Origin: Clostridia bacterium
GTDB lineage: Bacteria > Bacillota > Clostridia > Christensenellales > Aristaeellaceae
Reading direction: 5' to 3'
Length of the DNA: 56,427 bases
NCBI GenBank assembly: GCA_017547805.1
Contig: JAFYOR010000051.1
Span: 1 to 56,427 of the forward strand
Shown: one piece after another, positions 40,701 through 48,708 of the stretch
Layout: every line of letters starts with the position of its first letter
Numbering within the stretch: the first letter of the stretch is position 1
Made by a program: the position numbers and the translations under genes
The notes under the pieces: generated by a model
What the model saw: the letters and a program-made list of their open reading frames with translations, nothing else
Told to the model about the DNA's origin: nothing
Database searches by the model: none

Positions 40701-41394
40701 TCCGGGCAAGGTGCTTTCCGAAACGGCGCAGAAGCGCCTTGACGCTATCCGCGAGTTTACGGAGTTCGGCTCCGGATTCCGCATTGCGATGCGCGACCTT
40801 GAATTGCGCGGCGCCGGCAACCTGCTTGGCCCGCAGCAGAGCGGTCATCTGGCCAATATCGGCTACGACCTGTACTGCAAGCTGCTGGAAGAGGCGGTGT
40901 TGGAGGCGCAGGGCGAAACGCCGAAGGTCGACCGCAGCATTGAGACGCGCATGGACGTCCACGTCAATGCGTATCTGCCGGCGGATTACGTTACCGGCGA
41001 CAAGCAGCGGCTGGACGTTTACAAGCGCATCGCCTCCATCACGACCGCGCAGCAGCGCGACGACGTGGAGGAGGAGCTTGTTGACCGCTTCGGCGACGAG
41101 CCGCAGGCGGTAGCGAACCTCGTTGCTGTGGCGTATCTCAAGGCGCTGTGCGCGCGGCTGGGCATTGAGCGCGTGCATCAGACGGACGGACGCATCGACA
41201 TGAAGTTTTCGCCCAAAACGCGCGTGGACGGCCAGAAGCTCTTTAACGCCATGCAGAAGTTCGATCCGCGATTGACGTTTGCCAACATGCCGCCGATGCT
41301 CATCATGCGCGACCGGACAAAGGCGAGAGATGACATGCTGCATCTGACGCTGAGCGTGATGCAGCGGCTGATTGAGCGCTACGAGGCGCAATAA
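37786..41394 (+). CDS. mfd: Transcription-repair coupling factor Mfd
   Basis: A 1202-residue ATPase that displaces RNA polymerase stalled at DNA damage and recruits UvrA. The N-terminal UvrB-like region covers about 1-240 (QFSVRGGIVDIYP near 180). The RNA-polymerase-interacting CarD-like domain lies near 530 (DLAVGDYVVHETHGIGVY). The helicase motor has Walker A DVGYGKTEVAL near 690, DEEQRFGVGHKE near 785, motif III MSATPIPRTL and TTIIESGLDIPLANT near 925, then RGRVGRS. The C-terminal D7 domain closes the protein. Slightly longer than usual (about 1150) because of a charged insertion near 255-280. Confidence 0.96.
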   Translation: MQTHFLFDLMADYAPYQRIEAHAREKGAVIAASGMTRAQKIHLACTLAVRTGRPLLYLCDSERAAGSVTEDMTALLGGGVSQMPARDITFYQDVAASRDVAYRRIETMRRMISGQARAVVAPADSLVHRLMPRSVFSLHTLSIRVGDRMEMDYLCEMLLCAGYSREYMVEGKGQFSVRGGIVDIYPADSAGAVRVEFFDDEVDSLRMIDVMSQRSLTNLQEIVIPPASEAPVPEDGLDEIADAISAAVERQKRRVQRAREKGAEDATLADLPLEEGEVAAPEAFTRESRTLERFVENMNAALAQLRSGISSRQLERMIHMLYPQTETILDYMNRPIVVLDEPDALFARLDSRLSEFHQAYSSAIERGEAVKEQESLILTKDDVIEAALSHTALALTSILRPVAMLRPTLLEQMGGMDAGSYGGRTHDMCQDITRWIHGGWRVLVFSGGSARGERMRQSFADEGVKTVFDDLGEKAPAQGECRIYPLSLSGGFQYPALRLAVIVESDVYGAKGSKAKRKKEKGSKIAAFTDLAVGDYVVHETHGIGVYQGTTRLTSEGASRDYLMVQYLGSDKLYIPVDHLDRIQKYIGGGESAAPKLSRLGGKDWDKQKSKVRESLKELAFDLVKLYAERQRNSGYAFEADTSWQREFEENFPYEETPDQLQATEEIKRDMEQVQPMDRLLCGDVGYGKTEVALRAAFKAVMGGKQVAILAPTTILAQQHYNTLMRRFEGFPVHADVLSRFSTAKEQKDTLQRLESGEIDIVVGTHKLLAKTVKFKNLGLLIVDEEQRFGVGHKETIKNMKKSVDVLTMSATPIPRTLHMSMVGIRDMSLLETPPQARYPVQTYVMEYQDSVIRDAILRELGRGGQVFFLYNRVASIDQCYARLQKLVPEARIAIAHGQMKESVLEDVMLDFSQQKFDVLLCTTIIESGLDIPLANTLIIYDADHFGLSQLYQMRGRVGRSNRLAYAYFTVRPGKVLSETAQKRLDAIREFTEFGSGFRIAMRDLELRGAGNLLGPQQSGHLANIGYDLYCKLLEEAVLEAQGETPKVDRSIETRMDVHVNAYLPADYVTGDKQRLDVYKRIASITTAQQRDDVEEELVDRFGDEPQAVANLVAVAYLKALCARLGIERVHQTDGRIDMKFSPKTRVDGQKLFNAMQKFDPRLTFANMPPMLIMRDRTKARDDMLHLTLSVMQRLIERYEAQ

Positions 41395-41425
41395 AATGCA
41401 AAAATGCATTTTGCAGAAATTCCAC

Positions 41426-41454
41426 TTGCTTTTTTACAGCCCATCGGTTACAAT
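41426..41454 (+). promoter_or_regulatory. Promoter of the SRP RNA
   Basis: TTGCTT, a 17-base spacer and TACAAT end 6 bases before the mature 5' end. Confidence 0.75.
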
Positions 41455-41460
41455 AGCAAG

Positions 41461-41585
41461 GTAGAATGTGATGACGGATGGAACCCATGCAATGCGAGGG
41501 TGTGAACCTTGTCAGGGCCGGAAGGCAGCAGCAATAAGCATTGTATCGTATGTGCCGTGGGAATTTTCTGCCCCGAGCATTCTAC
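41461..41585 (+). ncRNA. ffs: Signal recognition particle RNA (small bacterial type)
   Basis: GTAGAATG at the 5' end pairs with CATTCTAC at the 3' end. The middle has the domain IV core GTCAGGGCCGGAAGGCAGCA, with the GGAA tetraloop and asymmetric loop that bind Ffh. About 125 bases long, it lacks the Alu domain of the large Bacillus RNA. Its own promoter and terminator flank it. Confidence 0.92.
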
Positions 41586-41601
41586 GTCTTAAGCGATCAA
41601 G

Positions 41602-41627
41602 GCACCGGTTGACCCGGTGCTTTTTTT
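41602..41627 (+). terminator. Terminator of the SRP RNA
   Basis: GCACCGG pairs with CCGGTGC, followed by seven T. Confidence 0.9.
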
Positions 41628-41695
41628 CGGTTTGCCTGTGATTTTGCAGCCGCGGATGTGGTAGAATGTTGTATTCATGAGCGGAGGAAACGGTG

Positions 41696-42538
41696 ATGAG
41701 GGTAGGGCTTGTGCTGGAAGGCGGCGCGATGCGCGGTATGTACACAGCGGGCGTGCTGGATAGCTTTCTTGACTGCGGGATCGACGTGGACGGCATCGTG
41801 GGCGTATCGGCGGGCGCGTGTTTTGGCTGCAATCTGTTTTCCGGGCAGCGCGGGCGCGTGCTGCGCTATAATCAGCGCTTTGCCGGCGACGTGCGCAACG
41901 TGAGCCTGCTGTCGCTGCTGCTGACGGGTGATATCGTCAACAGGAGATTCGCCTATTACATTGTGCCCACAAAATACGATGTTTTTGACGAGGCTGCGTT
42001 TGAAGCGCACGGCGGGGAATACCGGGTCGTGGTGACGAACGTGAATACCGGCGAGGCGGAGTACATGCAGATGCACCATCTGCTGCAGGATATCGAAATG
42101 ATGCGTGCCAGCGCGTCGATGCCGTTCTGCTCGCGGATGGTGAAGATCGGCGGTCAGAAGTATCTGGACGGCGGCATTGCCGACAGCATTCCCGTGCGCG
42201 CTGCGCTGGAACTGGGGTATGACAAGCTGATCGTCGTGCTGACCCAACCGGCATTCTATCGCAAGGAGGCGATGGATCCCCGGATGATCCGGGCGTTTTA
42301 CGGCAGGTATCCGAACCTCTGCCGGACGATGATTGACCGGCATGAGCGCTACAACGCGCAGTGCGATGACGTCGCGCAGCTGGAGCGGGATGGCAAGGTG
42401 TTCGTCATCCGCCCCAAGGAGAAGCTGAGCATCAGGCGGCTTGAAAAAGATCCGCAGGTACTGGCGCGCGTGCACGCAATCGGTCTTGAGGACGGGCTGG
42501 CCTGCATGGACGCGCTGAGGGCGTATCTTCAGGCTTAA
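41696..42538 (+). CDS. Patatin-like phospholipase (YjjU/RssA type)
   Basis: A 280-residue serine hydrolase. The oxyanion motif is GLVLEGGAMRGMYTAGVLD at residues 4-22, the nucleophile lies in GIVGVSAGACFGCNL near 40 and the catalytic Asp in YLDGGIADSIP near 160. Patatin-like enzymes hydrolyse lipid acyl chains; the YjjU branch has no settled substrate. No signal peptide, so it acts inside the cell. The ATG at 41696 has GGAGG 8 bases upstream. Confidence 0.88.
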   Translation: MRVGLVLEGGAMRGMYTAGVLDSFLDCGIDVDGIVGVSAGACFGCNLFSGQRGRVLRYNQRFAGDVRNVSLLSLLLTGDIVNRRFAYYIVPTKYDVFDEAAFEAHGGEYRVVVTNVNTGEAEYMQMHHLLQDIEMMRASASMPFCSRMVKIGGQKYLDGGIADSIPVRAALELGYDKLIVVLTQPAFYRKEAMDPRMIRAFYGRYPNLCRTMIDRHERYNAQCDDVAQLERDGKVFVIRPKEKLSIRRLEKDPQVLARVHAIGLEDGLACMDALRAYLQA

Positions 42539-42593
42539 GTCGATTAGGCACGAAGACTTTGCGCAAAAAATGACAAATCCGGTCATGCCTACT

Positions 42594-42621
42594 TTTCAAC
42601 GGCGTCAAATGATGTTATAAT
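42594..42621 (+). promoter_or_regulatory. Promoter of the pyr operon
   Basis: TTTCAA, a 16-base spacer and TATAAT lie just ahead of the attenuator. Confidence 0.6.
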
Positions 42622-42624
42622 GGA

Positions 42625-42741
42625 TCGGATAGAAGAAGCTTTTAATTCGATCCCGTGAGGTCGGCAAGGCAGATAAATGGTTAATCAGGGCAGCAGTGCC
42701 CTTGTTTGCCCTGTTCTGATATGCGGGACAGGGCTTTTTTG
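42625..42741 (+). promoter_or_regulatory. PyrR-binding leader attenuator
   Basis: The leader carries GATCCCGTGAGGTCGGCAAG, which matches the conserved PyrR-binding hairpin, and then a terminator (GCCCTGT 42708-42714 with ACAGGGC 42728-42734 and TTTTTT). A competing CAGGGCAGCAGTGCCCTTG segment can form the antiterminator. UMP-bound PyrR would favour termination before pyrR. Confidence 0.85.
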
Positions 42742-42771
42742 CGGATTTTTTGTGAGAAAGAGGCGAAAAAC

Positions 42772-43317
42772 ATGGCGAAGACATTCAAGCTCAAGGCCAA
42801 TATCATGGATAAGCAGGCCATGGAGCGCGCGCTGCGCCGCGTTGCTCATGAGATTATTGAGAATAACCGCGGCGTGGAGGGCATTAAGCTCGTGGGCATT
42901 CAGCGCCGCGGCGTGATGCTGGCAAAAATGCTGCGTCAGCTGATCAAGGAGGTTGAGGGTGTCGAGCTGCCGCTGGGCGTGCTGGATATCACCTTCTACC
43001 GCGACGACCTGTCCATCCTGCAGGAGCATCCTGTGGTCAATGCGACCGATCTTCCCTTCCAGGTGCAGGACGCCAAGATCATCATGGTTGACGACGTAAT
43101 TTACTCCGGACGCACTGCCCGCGCGGCGATGGACGCCATCTGTGATCTGGGACGTCCGGCGCTGATTCAGTTTGCCGTGATGGTTGACCGCGGCCATCGC
43201 GAGCTGCCGGTGTGCGCCAACTATGTCGGCAAGAACCTGCCGACCAGCAAGAGCGAGATGGTTGGCGTGCTCGTGCCGGAAATCGACGGAGAGATGGGCG
43301 TCGTGCTCTACGAATAA
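42772..43317 (+). CDS. pyrR: Bifunctional pyr operon regulator / uracil phosphoribosyltransferase
   Basis: A 181-residue PyrR. The phosphoribosyltransferase PRPP motif IIMVDDVIYSGRTARAAMDA is near residue 103, and LVGIQRRGVMLAKML near 40 and DITFYRDDL near 79 are characteristic. It binds the pyr leader RNA when UMP is high and also has uracil phosphoribosyltransferase activity. It is first in the operon, directly behind its own target attenuator. Start: ATG 42772 with GAAAGAGG upstream; an earlier in-frame ATG lies inside the terminator. Confidence 0.95.
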   Translation: MAKTFKLKANIMDKQAMERALRRVAHEIIENNRGVEGIKLVGIQRRGVMLAKMLRQLIKEVEGVELPLGVLDITFYRDDLSILQEHPVVNATDLPFQVQDAKIIMVDDVIYSGRTARAAMDAICDLGRPALIQFAVMVDRGHRELPVCANYVGKNLPTSKSEMVGVLVPEIDGEMGVVLYE

Positions 43318-43411
43318 AGCAGGCCAGCGTGATCAGCCGGCTGAAGCCGGATTTCATATGATACAGCAAACAATCTGCACAACAAGAAAGACCGACCGGG
43401 AGGATAAACTG

Positions 43412-44329
43412 ATGAGAAGAAAAGACCTGCTCGGCCTTGACGGCGTCAGCCGCGAGGAGATTACGGAGATCCTGGACAATGCTATGACCATGCGCCAGGT
43501 GCTGCGTTCGAGCAACAAGAAGACCGCGCACCTGCAGGGCAAGTCCATCGTGACGCTGTTCTATGAGAACTCCACCCGCACCCGCATGTCCTTTGAGCTG
43601 GCGAGCAAGTACATGTCCGCCGCCGCGGCGAACATCTCCGCCAGCGCGTCGAGCGTCGCCAAGGGCGAAACGCTCATTGATACCGGCGTAACGCTTGATC
43701 AGATGGGCACGGACGTCATCATCATTCGCCATCCGATGTCCGGCGCGCCGGCGCTGCTGGCCAAGCATGTGCGCTCCAGCATCATCAACGCTGGCGACGG
43801 TATGAACGAGCATCCCACGCAGGCGCTGCTGGATATGTTCACCATGCGCGAGCATCTGGGCGATCTTGAGGGCATCAAGGTTGCTGTCTGCGGCGACGTG
43901 ATGCATTCGCGCGTCGCGCGCTCCAACATCTATGGCCTGACGACGATGGGCGCAAAGGTCGTGCTCTGCGCGCCGCCCACGCTGATTCCGCCGCGCATTG
44001 AGGAACTGGGCTGCACCGTCGCTCCGACGATTGAGGACGCCTGCGAAGGCGCGGACGTCGTGATGGGCCTTCGTATCCAGCGCGAGCGCCAGCAGAAGGG
44101 TCTGTTCCCGTCCGTCGCGGAATACTGCGACAACTGGGAGATCACGCCCGAACGCGTTGCGCTGGCGAAGAAGCATGCGCTTGTCATGCATCCGGGCCCG
44201 ATGAACCGCGGCGTGGAAATCGCTTCCTCTGCGGCGGACAGCGCGCAGTCGGTCATTAACCAGCAGGTCGAAAGCGGCGTTGCCGTGCGTATGGCGCTGC
44301 TGTACATGTTCACCAGAAAGGAGATCTGA
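43412..44329 (+). CDS. pyrB: Aspartate carbamoyltransferase catalytic subunit
   Basis: A 305-residue ATCase joining carbamoyl phosphate and aspartate. The carbamoyl-phosphate loop FYENSTRTRMSFELASKYM is near residue 50, HPTQALLDMFTMRE near 130 and MHPGPMNRGVEI near 262. The 80s-loop Ser-Ala-Ser-Ser-Val and Lys are present (SASSVAKGETL). No pyrI regulatory subunit is seen, as usual for Firmicutes. Start: ATG 43412 with GGGAGG 8 bases upstream; longer upstream frame is a shadow of pyrR. Confidence 0.95.
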   Translation: MRRKDLLGLDGVSREEITEILDNAMTMRQVLRSSNKKTAHLQGKSIVTLFYENSTRTRMSFELASKYMSAAAANISASASSVAKGETLIDTGVTLDQMGTDVIIIRHPMSGAPALLAKHVRSSIINAGDGMNEHPTQALLDMFTMREHLGDLEGIKVAVCGDVMHSRVARSNIYGLTTMGAKVVLCAPPTLIPPRIEELGCTVAPTIEDACEGADVVMGLRIQRERQQKGLFPSVAEYCDNWEITPERVALAKKHALVMHPGPMNRGVEIASSAADSAQSVINQQVESGVAVRMALLYMFTRKEI

Positions 44330-44330
44330 T

Positions 44331-45614
44331 ATGGAAAAGATGCTTCTTCGCGGAGGCCGCGTCATTGACCCGGCCAGCGGCGTCAATCAAATCGCCGATC
44401 TCCTGATTGAAAACGGCAGGGTTGCGGCAATCGGCGAGAATCTCCCGGCAGACGGCGCGCAGGTGTTTGATGCGGCGGGCAAGGTGGTTGCGCCCGGCTT
44501 CATCGATATGCACTGCCATCTGCGCGATCCGGGTCTTGAGTATAAGGAAGACCTGATTTCCGGCACGAAGGCTGCCGCGCGCGGCGGCTTCACGGGCGTT
44601 TGCTGCATGCCCAATACCAAGCCGGTCAACGACAATGCGTCCGTCACCCGCTATATTCTGGAAAAGGCGCAGTGGCAGGGCTCCGGCGTGCATGTGTATC
44701 CCGTCGGCGCGATTTCCAAGGGGCTTGAGGGCAAGGAGATGGCCGAGATCGGCCGCATGAAGCAGGCGGGCATCATCGCCATTTCCGATGACGGCAAGCC
44801 GGTCACCAATTCCAACCTCCTGCGCCTTGCCATGCAGTATGCCGATTATTTCAATGTTTTCATCATGAGCCACAGCGAGGACAAGAACCTCGTGGGAGAC
44901 GGCGTGATGAACGAGGGCTTCATTTCCACCAAGCTTGGTCTGCCGGGCATTACCCGCGCGGCGGAGGAAGTGATGATCGCCCGCGATATCCTCGTGGCGG
45001 AGGCCGAAGGCAAGCGCATTCACCTGTGCCATGTTTCCACCAAGGGCGGCGTGCAGCTCGTGCGTGAGGCCAAGAAGCGCGGCGTGCGCGTGACCGCGGA
45101 AACCGCGCCGCATTACATCGCCGCGACGGACGATTGGGTCATCGGCTATGACTCCAACTGCCGCGTGAATCCGCCGCTGCGCGAGGAAAGCGACCGCCTG
45201 GCCTGCATCGAAGGCCTGTGCGATGGCACGCTTGATGCGATTGCGACCGACCATGCGCCGCATCATCTGGATGAAAAGCGTGTTGAATTCCACATCGCCG
45301 CAAGCGGCATCAGCGGCTTTGAGACGGCGTTCTGCGTAAGCAACACGATGCTCGTCAAGTCCGGCGCGATGACGCTTGACAAGCTCATCGAGCTGATGAG
45401 CGCGAATCCGGCGAAGCTGCTGGGCGTTGAGGGCGGCTGCCTTGCCGTGGGCAGCGCGGCGGATATCGTCGTGCTGGATCCTGAGCGCGAGGTAACGGTG
45501 GATGCAGACAAGTTTGTCTCCCGTGGACATAACACCCCGTTCCACGGAAAGACGTATTTCGGTGCTGTCTGCGCGACGATCGTCGGCGGCAAGGTTATCG
45601 ATCAGGAGGGCTGA
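44331..45614 (+). CDS. pyrC: Dihydroorotase
   Basis: A 427-residue class I dihydroorotase of the amidohydrolase superfamily, cyclising carbamoyl aspartate. The metal site begins with FIDMHCHLRDPGLEYKEDL near residue 55; DHAPHHLDEK near 303 supplies the catalytic Asp, and MPNTKPVNDN near 88 the substrate asparagine. It starts one base after pyrB, with AAAGGAG inside the pyrB end, so the two are tightly coupled. Confidence 0.95.
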   Translation: MEKMLLRGGRVIDPASGVNQIADLLIENGRVAAIGENLPADGAQVFDAAGKVVAPGFIDMHCHLRDPGLEYKEDLISGTKAAARGGFTGVCCMPNTKPVNDNASVTRYILEKAQWQGSGVHVYPVGAISKGLEGKEMAEIGRMKQAGIIAISDDGKPVTNSNLLRLAMQYADYFNVFIMSHSEDKNLVGDGVMNEGFISTKLGLPGITRAAEEVMIARDILVAEAEGKRIHLCHVSTKGGVQLVREAKKRGVRVTAETAPHYIAATDDWVIGYDSNCRVNPPLREESDRLACIEGLCDGTLDAIATDHAPHHLDEKRVEFHIAASGISGFETAFCVSNTMLVKSGAMTLDKLIELMSANPAKLLGVEGGCLAVGSAADIVVLDPEREVTVDADKFVSRGHNTPFHGKTYFGAVCATIVGGKVIDQEG

Positions 45615-45778
45615 ACCCACGCCCGCATCCGCCAGAGTCAGGTGTAAATGATGCTTTGACGCACGCGAACGAAGCCGTGTTTCCTTCGGGCGGAAGGCCC
45701 TCGGAAACGCGATTCAAGATGCGAAGAATAAAGATACCCACGCACCGCGCAGCGGTGCGATGATAAGCGGCTTAATAC
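45615..45778. other. Gap between pyrC and repeat copy D
   Basis: No gene is visible. The stretch has a CGTGTTTCC/GGAAACGCG stem around 45690-45712 and a small CACCGCGCAGCGGTG hairpin at 45742-45756. It is unusually long for the inside of an operon. Confidence 0.5.
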
Positions 45779-45845
45779 CGCGCGAAGCATGATGGGGTCA
45801 AGGGGCGAAGCCCCTTGGCGGGGAACGGGGCAGCAGCCCCGTCGT
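45779..45845 (+). repeat. Intergenic two-hairpin repeat, copy D
   Basis: Begins CCGCGCGAAGCATGATGGGG. Stem I CAAGGGG-cgaag-CCCCTTG, stem II ACGGGGC-AGCA-GCCCCGT. It lies within the pyr operon, 28 bases before pyrF. Confidence 0.78.
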
Positions 45846-45873
45846 ACCAGACATATATAGGAGGAAAAACGTT

Positions 45874-46812
45874 ATGCATATCATGGATAAGCTCTATGCC
45901 CGTATCAGCGAACTGAAGAACCCGACCGTCGCCGGTCTTGACACCCGCATTGAATACCTGCCGGAGGAGTTCATCAAGGAAATCATGCCCGGCGGCATCA
46001 ATTCCTTTGAGGACGCCGCCGAGGCCGTCTACCAGTATAACGTCCGCCTTGTGGACGCGCTGTATGATATCGTGCCGTCCGTCAAGGTGCAGGTTGCCTA
46101 CTACGAAATGTACGGCGTGGCCGGCATGGCTGCGTTTGAAAAGACGATGGCTTACGCCAAGTCCAAGGGTATGATCGTCATGGCCGACGTCAAGCGCAAC
46201 GACATCGGCGCGACCGCCGCCTGCTATGCCAATGCGTATGTCGGCGAAACCGAGATGCCCTATGGCAAGGTGAAGCCGTTCTCCTCCGATATCGCGACGA
46301 TCAACCCGTATCTGGGCGTTGACGGCATCAAGCCGTTCACCGATGCCTGTGCCGCCAATGGCACCGGCGTGTTCGCGCTGGTGAAGACGAGCAACCCGTC
46401 TTCCGGTCAGCTGCAGGACCTCAAGTATGAAGACGGCCGCACGCTGTATGAAGCGGTTGCCGATCTGGTTGAGGAGTGGGGCGAGGGCACCCGCGGCGAA
46501 ACCGGCTACTCTGCCATCGGCGCTGTCGTCGGCGCGACCTATCCGCAGCAGGGCACTGCGCTGCGTGCGCGTATGCCGCACACCTTCTTCCTTGTTCCGG
46601 GCTATGGCGCGCAGGGCGCGACCGGCAAGGACATCGCCGGCTGCTTTGACGCCAACGGCAACGGCGCGATCGTCAACGCTTCCCGCTCCATCCTGTGCGC
46701 TTGGAAGAAGCGCGAGGGTGTGGCGTTCGACGTCGCGGCGCGCGACGAGGCGATCCGCATGCGCGAGGATCTGTGCAGCTGCCTTGCGGAGATGGGCAAG
46801 GCAATCGTCTGA
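45874..46812 (+). CDS. pyrF: Orotidine 5'-phosphate decarboxylase (group 2)
   Basis: A 312-residue group 2 OMP decarboxylase, the last step to UMP. The catalytic motif is ADVKRNDIGATAACYANAYV near residue 106, with Lys and Asp in DxKxxD arrangement; VAGLDTRIEYLP near 18 binds the base and FFLVPGYGAQGA near 238 the phosphate. Group 2 enzymes are longer (about 300) than the group 1 type. Start: ATG 45874 with AGGAGG 9 bases upstream. It is flanked on both sides by copies of the palindromic repeat. Confidence 0.94.
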   Translation: MHIMDKLYARISELKNPTVAGLDTRIEYLPEEFIKEIMPGGINSFEDAAEAVYQYNVRLVDALYDIVPSVKVQVAYYEMYGVAGMAAFEKTMAYAKSKGMIVMADVKRNDIGATAACYANAYVGETEMPYGKVKPFSSDIATINPYLGVDGIKPFTDACAANGTGVFALVKTSNPSSGQLQDLKYEDGRTLYEAVADLVEEWGEGTRGETGYSAIGAVVGATYPQQGTALRARMPHTFFLVPGYGAQGATGKDIAGCFDANGNGAIVNASRSILCAWKKREGVAFDVAARDEAIRMREDLCSCLAEMGKAIV

Positions 46813-46830
46813 TTTTGCTGATGGAGGACG

Positions 46831-46876
46831 TATGGGGACGCTGTCCCCATACCCCTGGCAGGGACATTGTCCCTGC
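46831..46876 (-). repeat. Inverted copy F of the two-hairpin repeat
   Basis: TATGGGGAC-GCT-GTCCCCATA, then ACCCCTG, then GCAGGGAC-ATT-GTCCCTGC. Read on the minus strand this has the order hairpin I, spacer GGGT, hairpin II as in the other copies. A separate perfect hairpin ATGCTGCGC-GAT-GCGCAGCAT follows at 46883-46903. Confidence 0.6.
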
Positions 46877-46931
46877 ACCCATCATGCTGCGCGATGCGCA
46901 GCATAGATAAATCCAGTGAACAGCGTATAAA

Positions 46932-47001
46932 CCGCGCGAAGCGATGAAGGGAGTCTGAGGGATGAAATCCCTCAGGCGGGTTTCAGGGCGGCAGCCCTGA
47001 C
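46932..47001 (+). repeat. Intergenic two-hairpin repeat, copy E
   Basis: Begins CCGCGCGAAGCGATGAAGGG. Stem I TGAGGGAT-gaa-ATCCCTCA, stem II TCAGGGC-GGCA-GCCCTGA. It lies between pyrF and pyrK. Confidence 0.78.
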
Positions 47002-47025
47002 CGTCTTCCCCCAAAGGAGTTTATC

Positions 47026-47790
47026 ATGATCGATATCGATGCGAAGGTTCTTTCAAGCGAAGTGCTCGCTGAGGGCCTGATCCGGATTATCCTGCATGCG
47101 CCGGAAATTGCCAAGGACGCAAAGCCCGGCCAGTTCATTCAGATGCTTGTCCCCGGCGAAGCGCATGTGCTGCGCCGTCCGATCAGCCTGATGGCGATGG
47201 ATGCTGCTGCCGGCACGCTGACGCTTGCCATCCAGCCCAAGGGCAAGGGCACGCAGCTGATCTGCAGCGCCAAGGAAGGCGACACCATCCGCTGCCTCGG
47301 CCCGCTGGGCACGGGCTTTGACGGCAACGGCGCTGAAACGATTTACTTTGTCGGCGGCGGCGTCGGCGTTGCGCCGGTGTGCGGCGCGATGGACGGTTTT
47401 GCCACCGAAACGTCTCATGCGTTCTTCGGCTTCCGCACGAAGAACCACGTCTATGGTATGACGCAGGCGCCCTGCGCGGTGACGGCGGTTTCCGACGACG
47501 GCTCCATCGGCGAAAAAGCGCTGGTCACCAAGCCGCTCATGGAGGCGATTGAGGCAAAGCGCCCCGACCTGATTATGGCGTGCGGTCCGACCCCGATGCT
47601 GCGCGCGGTGCAGAAGATCGCGGGCGAGCTGAACATCCCGTGCCAGCTTTCCCTTGAGGAGCGCATGGGCTGCGGCATCGGCGCGTGCCTTGGCTGTAAT
47701 GTGAAGGTCAATCTTGAAGACGGCAGCTGGACGTATAAGCGCGTGTGTAAGGATGGCCCGGTGTTTGATTCGAAGGAGGTAGAGTTTTAA
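47026..47790 (+). CDS. pyrK: Dihydroorotate dehydrogenase electron transfer subunit
   Basis: A 254-residue FAD and [2Fe-2S] subunit that passes electrons from dihydroorotate dehydrogenase B to NAD+. FAD-binding segments are HVLRRPISLMAMD near residue 46 and the NAD-binding loop FVGGGVGVAPVCG near 108. The cluster cysteines lie in MGCGIGACLGCNVKV near 215 and VCKDGP near 243. Its stop overlaps the pyrD start (TAATG). Confidence 0.94.
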   Translation: MIDIDAKVLSSEVLAEGLIRIILHAPEIAKDAKPGQFIQMLVPGEAHVLRRPISLMAMDAAAGTLTLAIQPKGKGTQLICSAKEGDTIRCLGPLGTGFDGNGAETIYFVGGGVGVAPVCGAMDGFATETSHAFFGFRTKNHVYGMTQAPCAVTAVSDDGSIGEKALVTKPLMEAIEAKRPDLIMACGPTPMLRAVQKIAGELNIPCQLSLEERMGCGIGACLGCNVKVNLEDGSWTYKRVCKDGPVFDSKEVEF

Positions 47791-48701
47791 TGGCTGATCT
47801 GTCTTTGAATCTGTGCGGCGTTCACCTCAAGAACCCGCTCATCGCTGCCAGCGGCACGTTCGGTTTTGGCCGTGAGTTTGACGAGCTGTACGATATTTCC
47901 CAGCTCGGCGGCATTTCCGTCAAGGGTCTGTGCCTTGGCGGACGCCTCGGCAACCCGCCCAGCCGCATCACCGAGACGGCGAGCGGTATGCTCAACTGCG
48001 TCGGTCTTCAGAATCCCGGCATCGAAAGCTTCATCGAGCACGATCTGCCGTGGCTGCTGACCAAGAATGTCGCGGTCATCGCGAACTTCTTCGGCACGTC
48101 GATTGACTCCTACTGCGCGGCGGCGGAGGCGTTTGCCCCGACCGGCGTGCACATGCTGGAGATGAACATTTCCTGCCCGAACGTGCATGACGGCGGCGTG
48201 GCCTTCGGCGTGAAGCCGGAGGGCGTGTATGAGATCACCAAGGCGGTCAAAGCGCATAGCAAGCAGCCGCTGATCGTCAAGCTCAGCCCGAACGTTGCGG
48301 ACATTACGGAGAACGCGCTCGCCGCGCAGGAAGCCGGCGCTGATGCGATTTCCCTGATTAATACGCTCACTGGCATCGCCATCGATGTGCATAAGCGCAA
48401 GATGATTCTGGCCAACAACACGGGCGGCCTTTCCGGCCCGGCGGTCAAGCCGGTTGCGCTGCGCATGGTCTGGCAGTGCGCCAAGAAGGTTTCCATTCCG
48501 ATCATCGGTCTTGGCGGCATCATGACGGGCGAGGATGCGGCGGAGTTCATGCTCTGCGGCGCGCAGGCTGTCCAGGTTGGCACGGCGAATTTCACCGATC
48601 CCTACGCCATGCCGCGCATCGCGCGCGAGCTTGACGCCTACTGCGACGCGCAGGGCGTGAAGAATGCGCAGGAGCTGGTTGGCACGCTGATTCAGTATTG
48701 A
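47790..48701 (+). CDS. pyrD: Dihydroorotate dehydrogenase, class 1B catalytic subunit
   Basis: A 303-residue FMN enzyme oxidising dihydroorotate to orotate. NPLIAASGTFGFGREF near residue 12, EMNISCPNVHDGG near 122 with the active-site Cys region, VKLSPNVADI near 160, and IIGLGGIMTGEDAAEFML near 235 followed by GAQAVQVGTANF fit the class 1B type, which needs PyrK. Translation is coupled to pyrK. The operon has no pyrE or carAB, which must be elsewhere. Confidence 0.95.
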   Translation: MADLSLNLCGVHLKNPLIAASGTFGFGREFDELYDISQLGGISVKGLCLGGRLGNPPSRITETASGMLNCVGLQNPGIESFIEHDLPWLLTKNVAVIANFFGTSIDSYCAAAEAFAPTGVHMLEMNISCPNVHDGGVAFGVKPEGVYEITKAVKAHSKQPLIVKLSPNVADITENALAAQEAGADAISLINTLTGIAIDVHKRKMILANNTGGLSGPAVKPVALRMVWQCAKKVSIPIIGLGGIMTGEDAAEFMLCGAQAVQVGTANFTDPYAMPRIARELDAYCDAQGVKNAQELVGTLIQY

Positions 48702-48708
48702 TCCTGAT

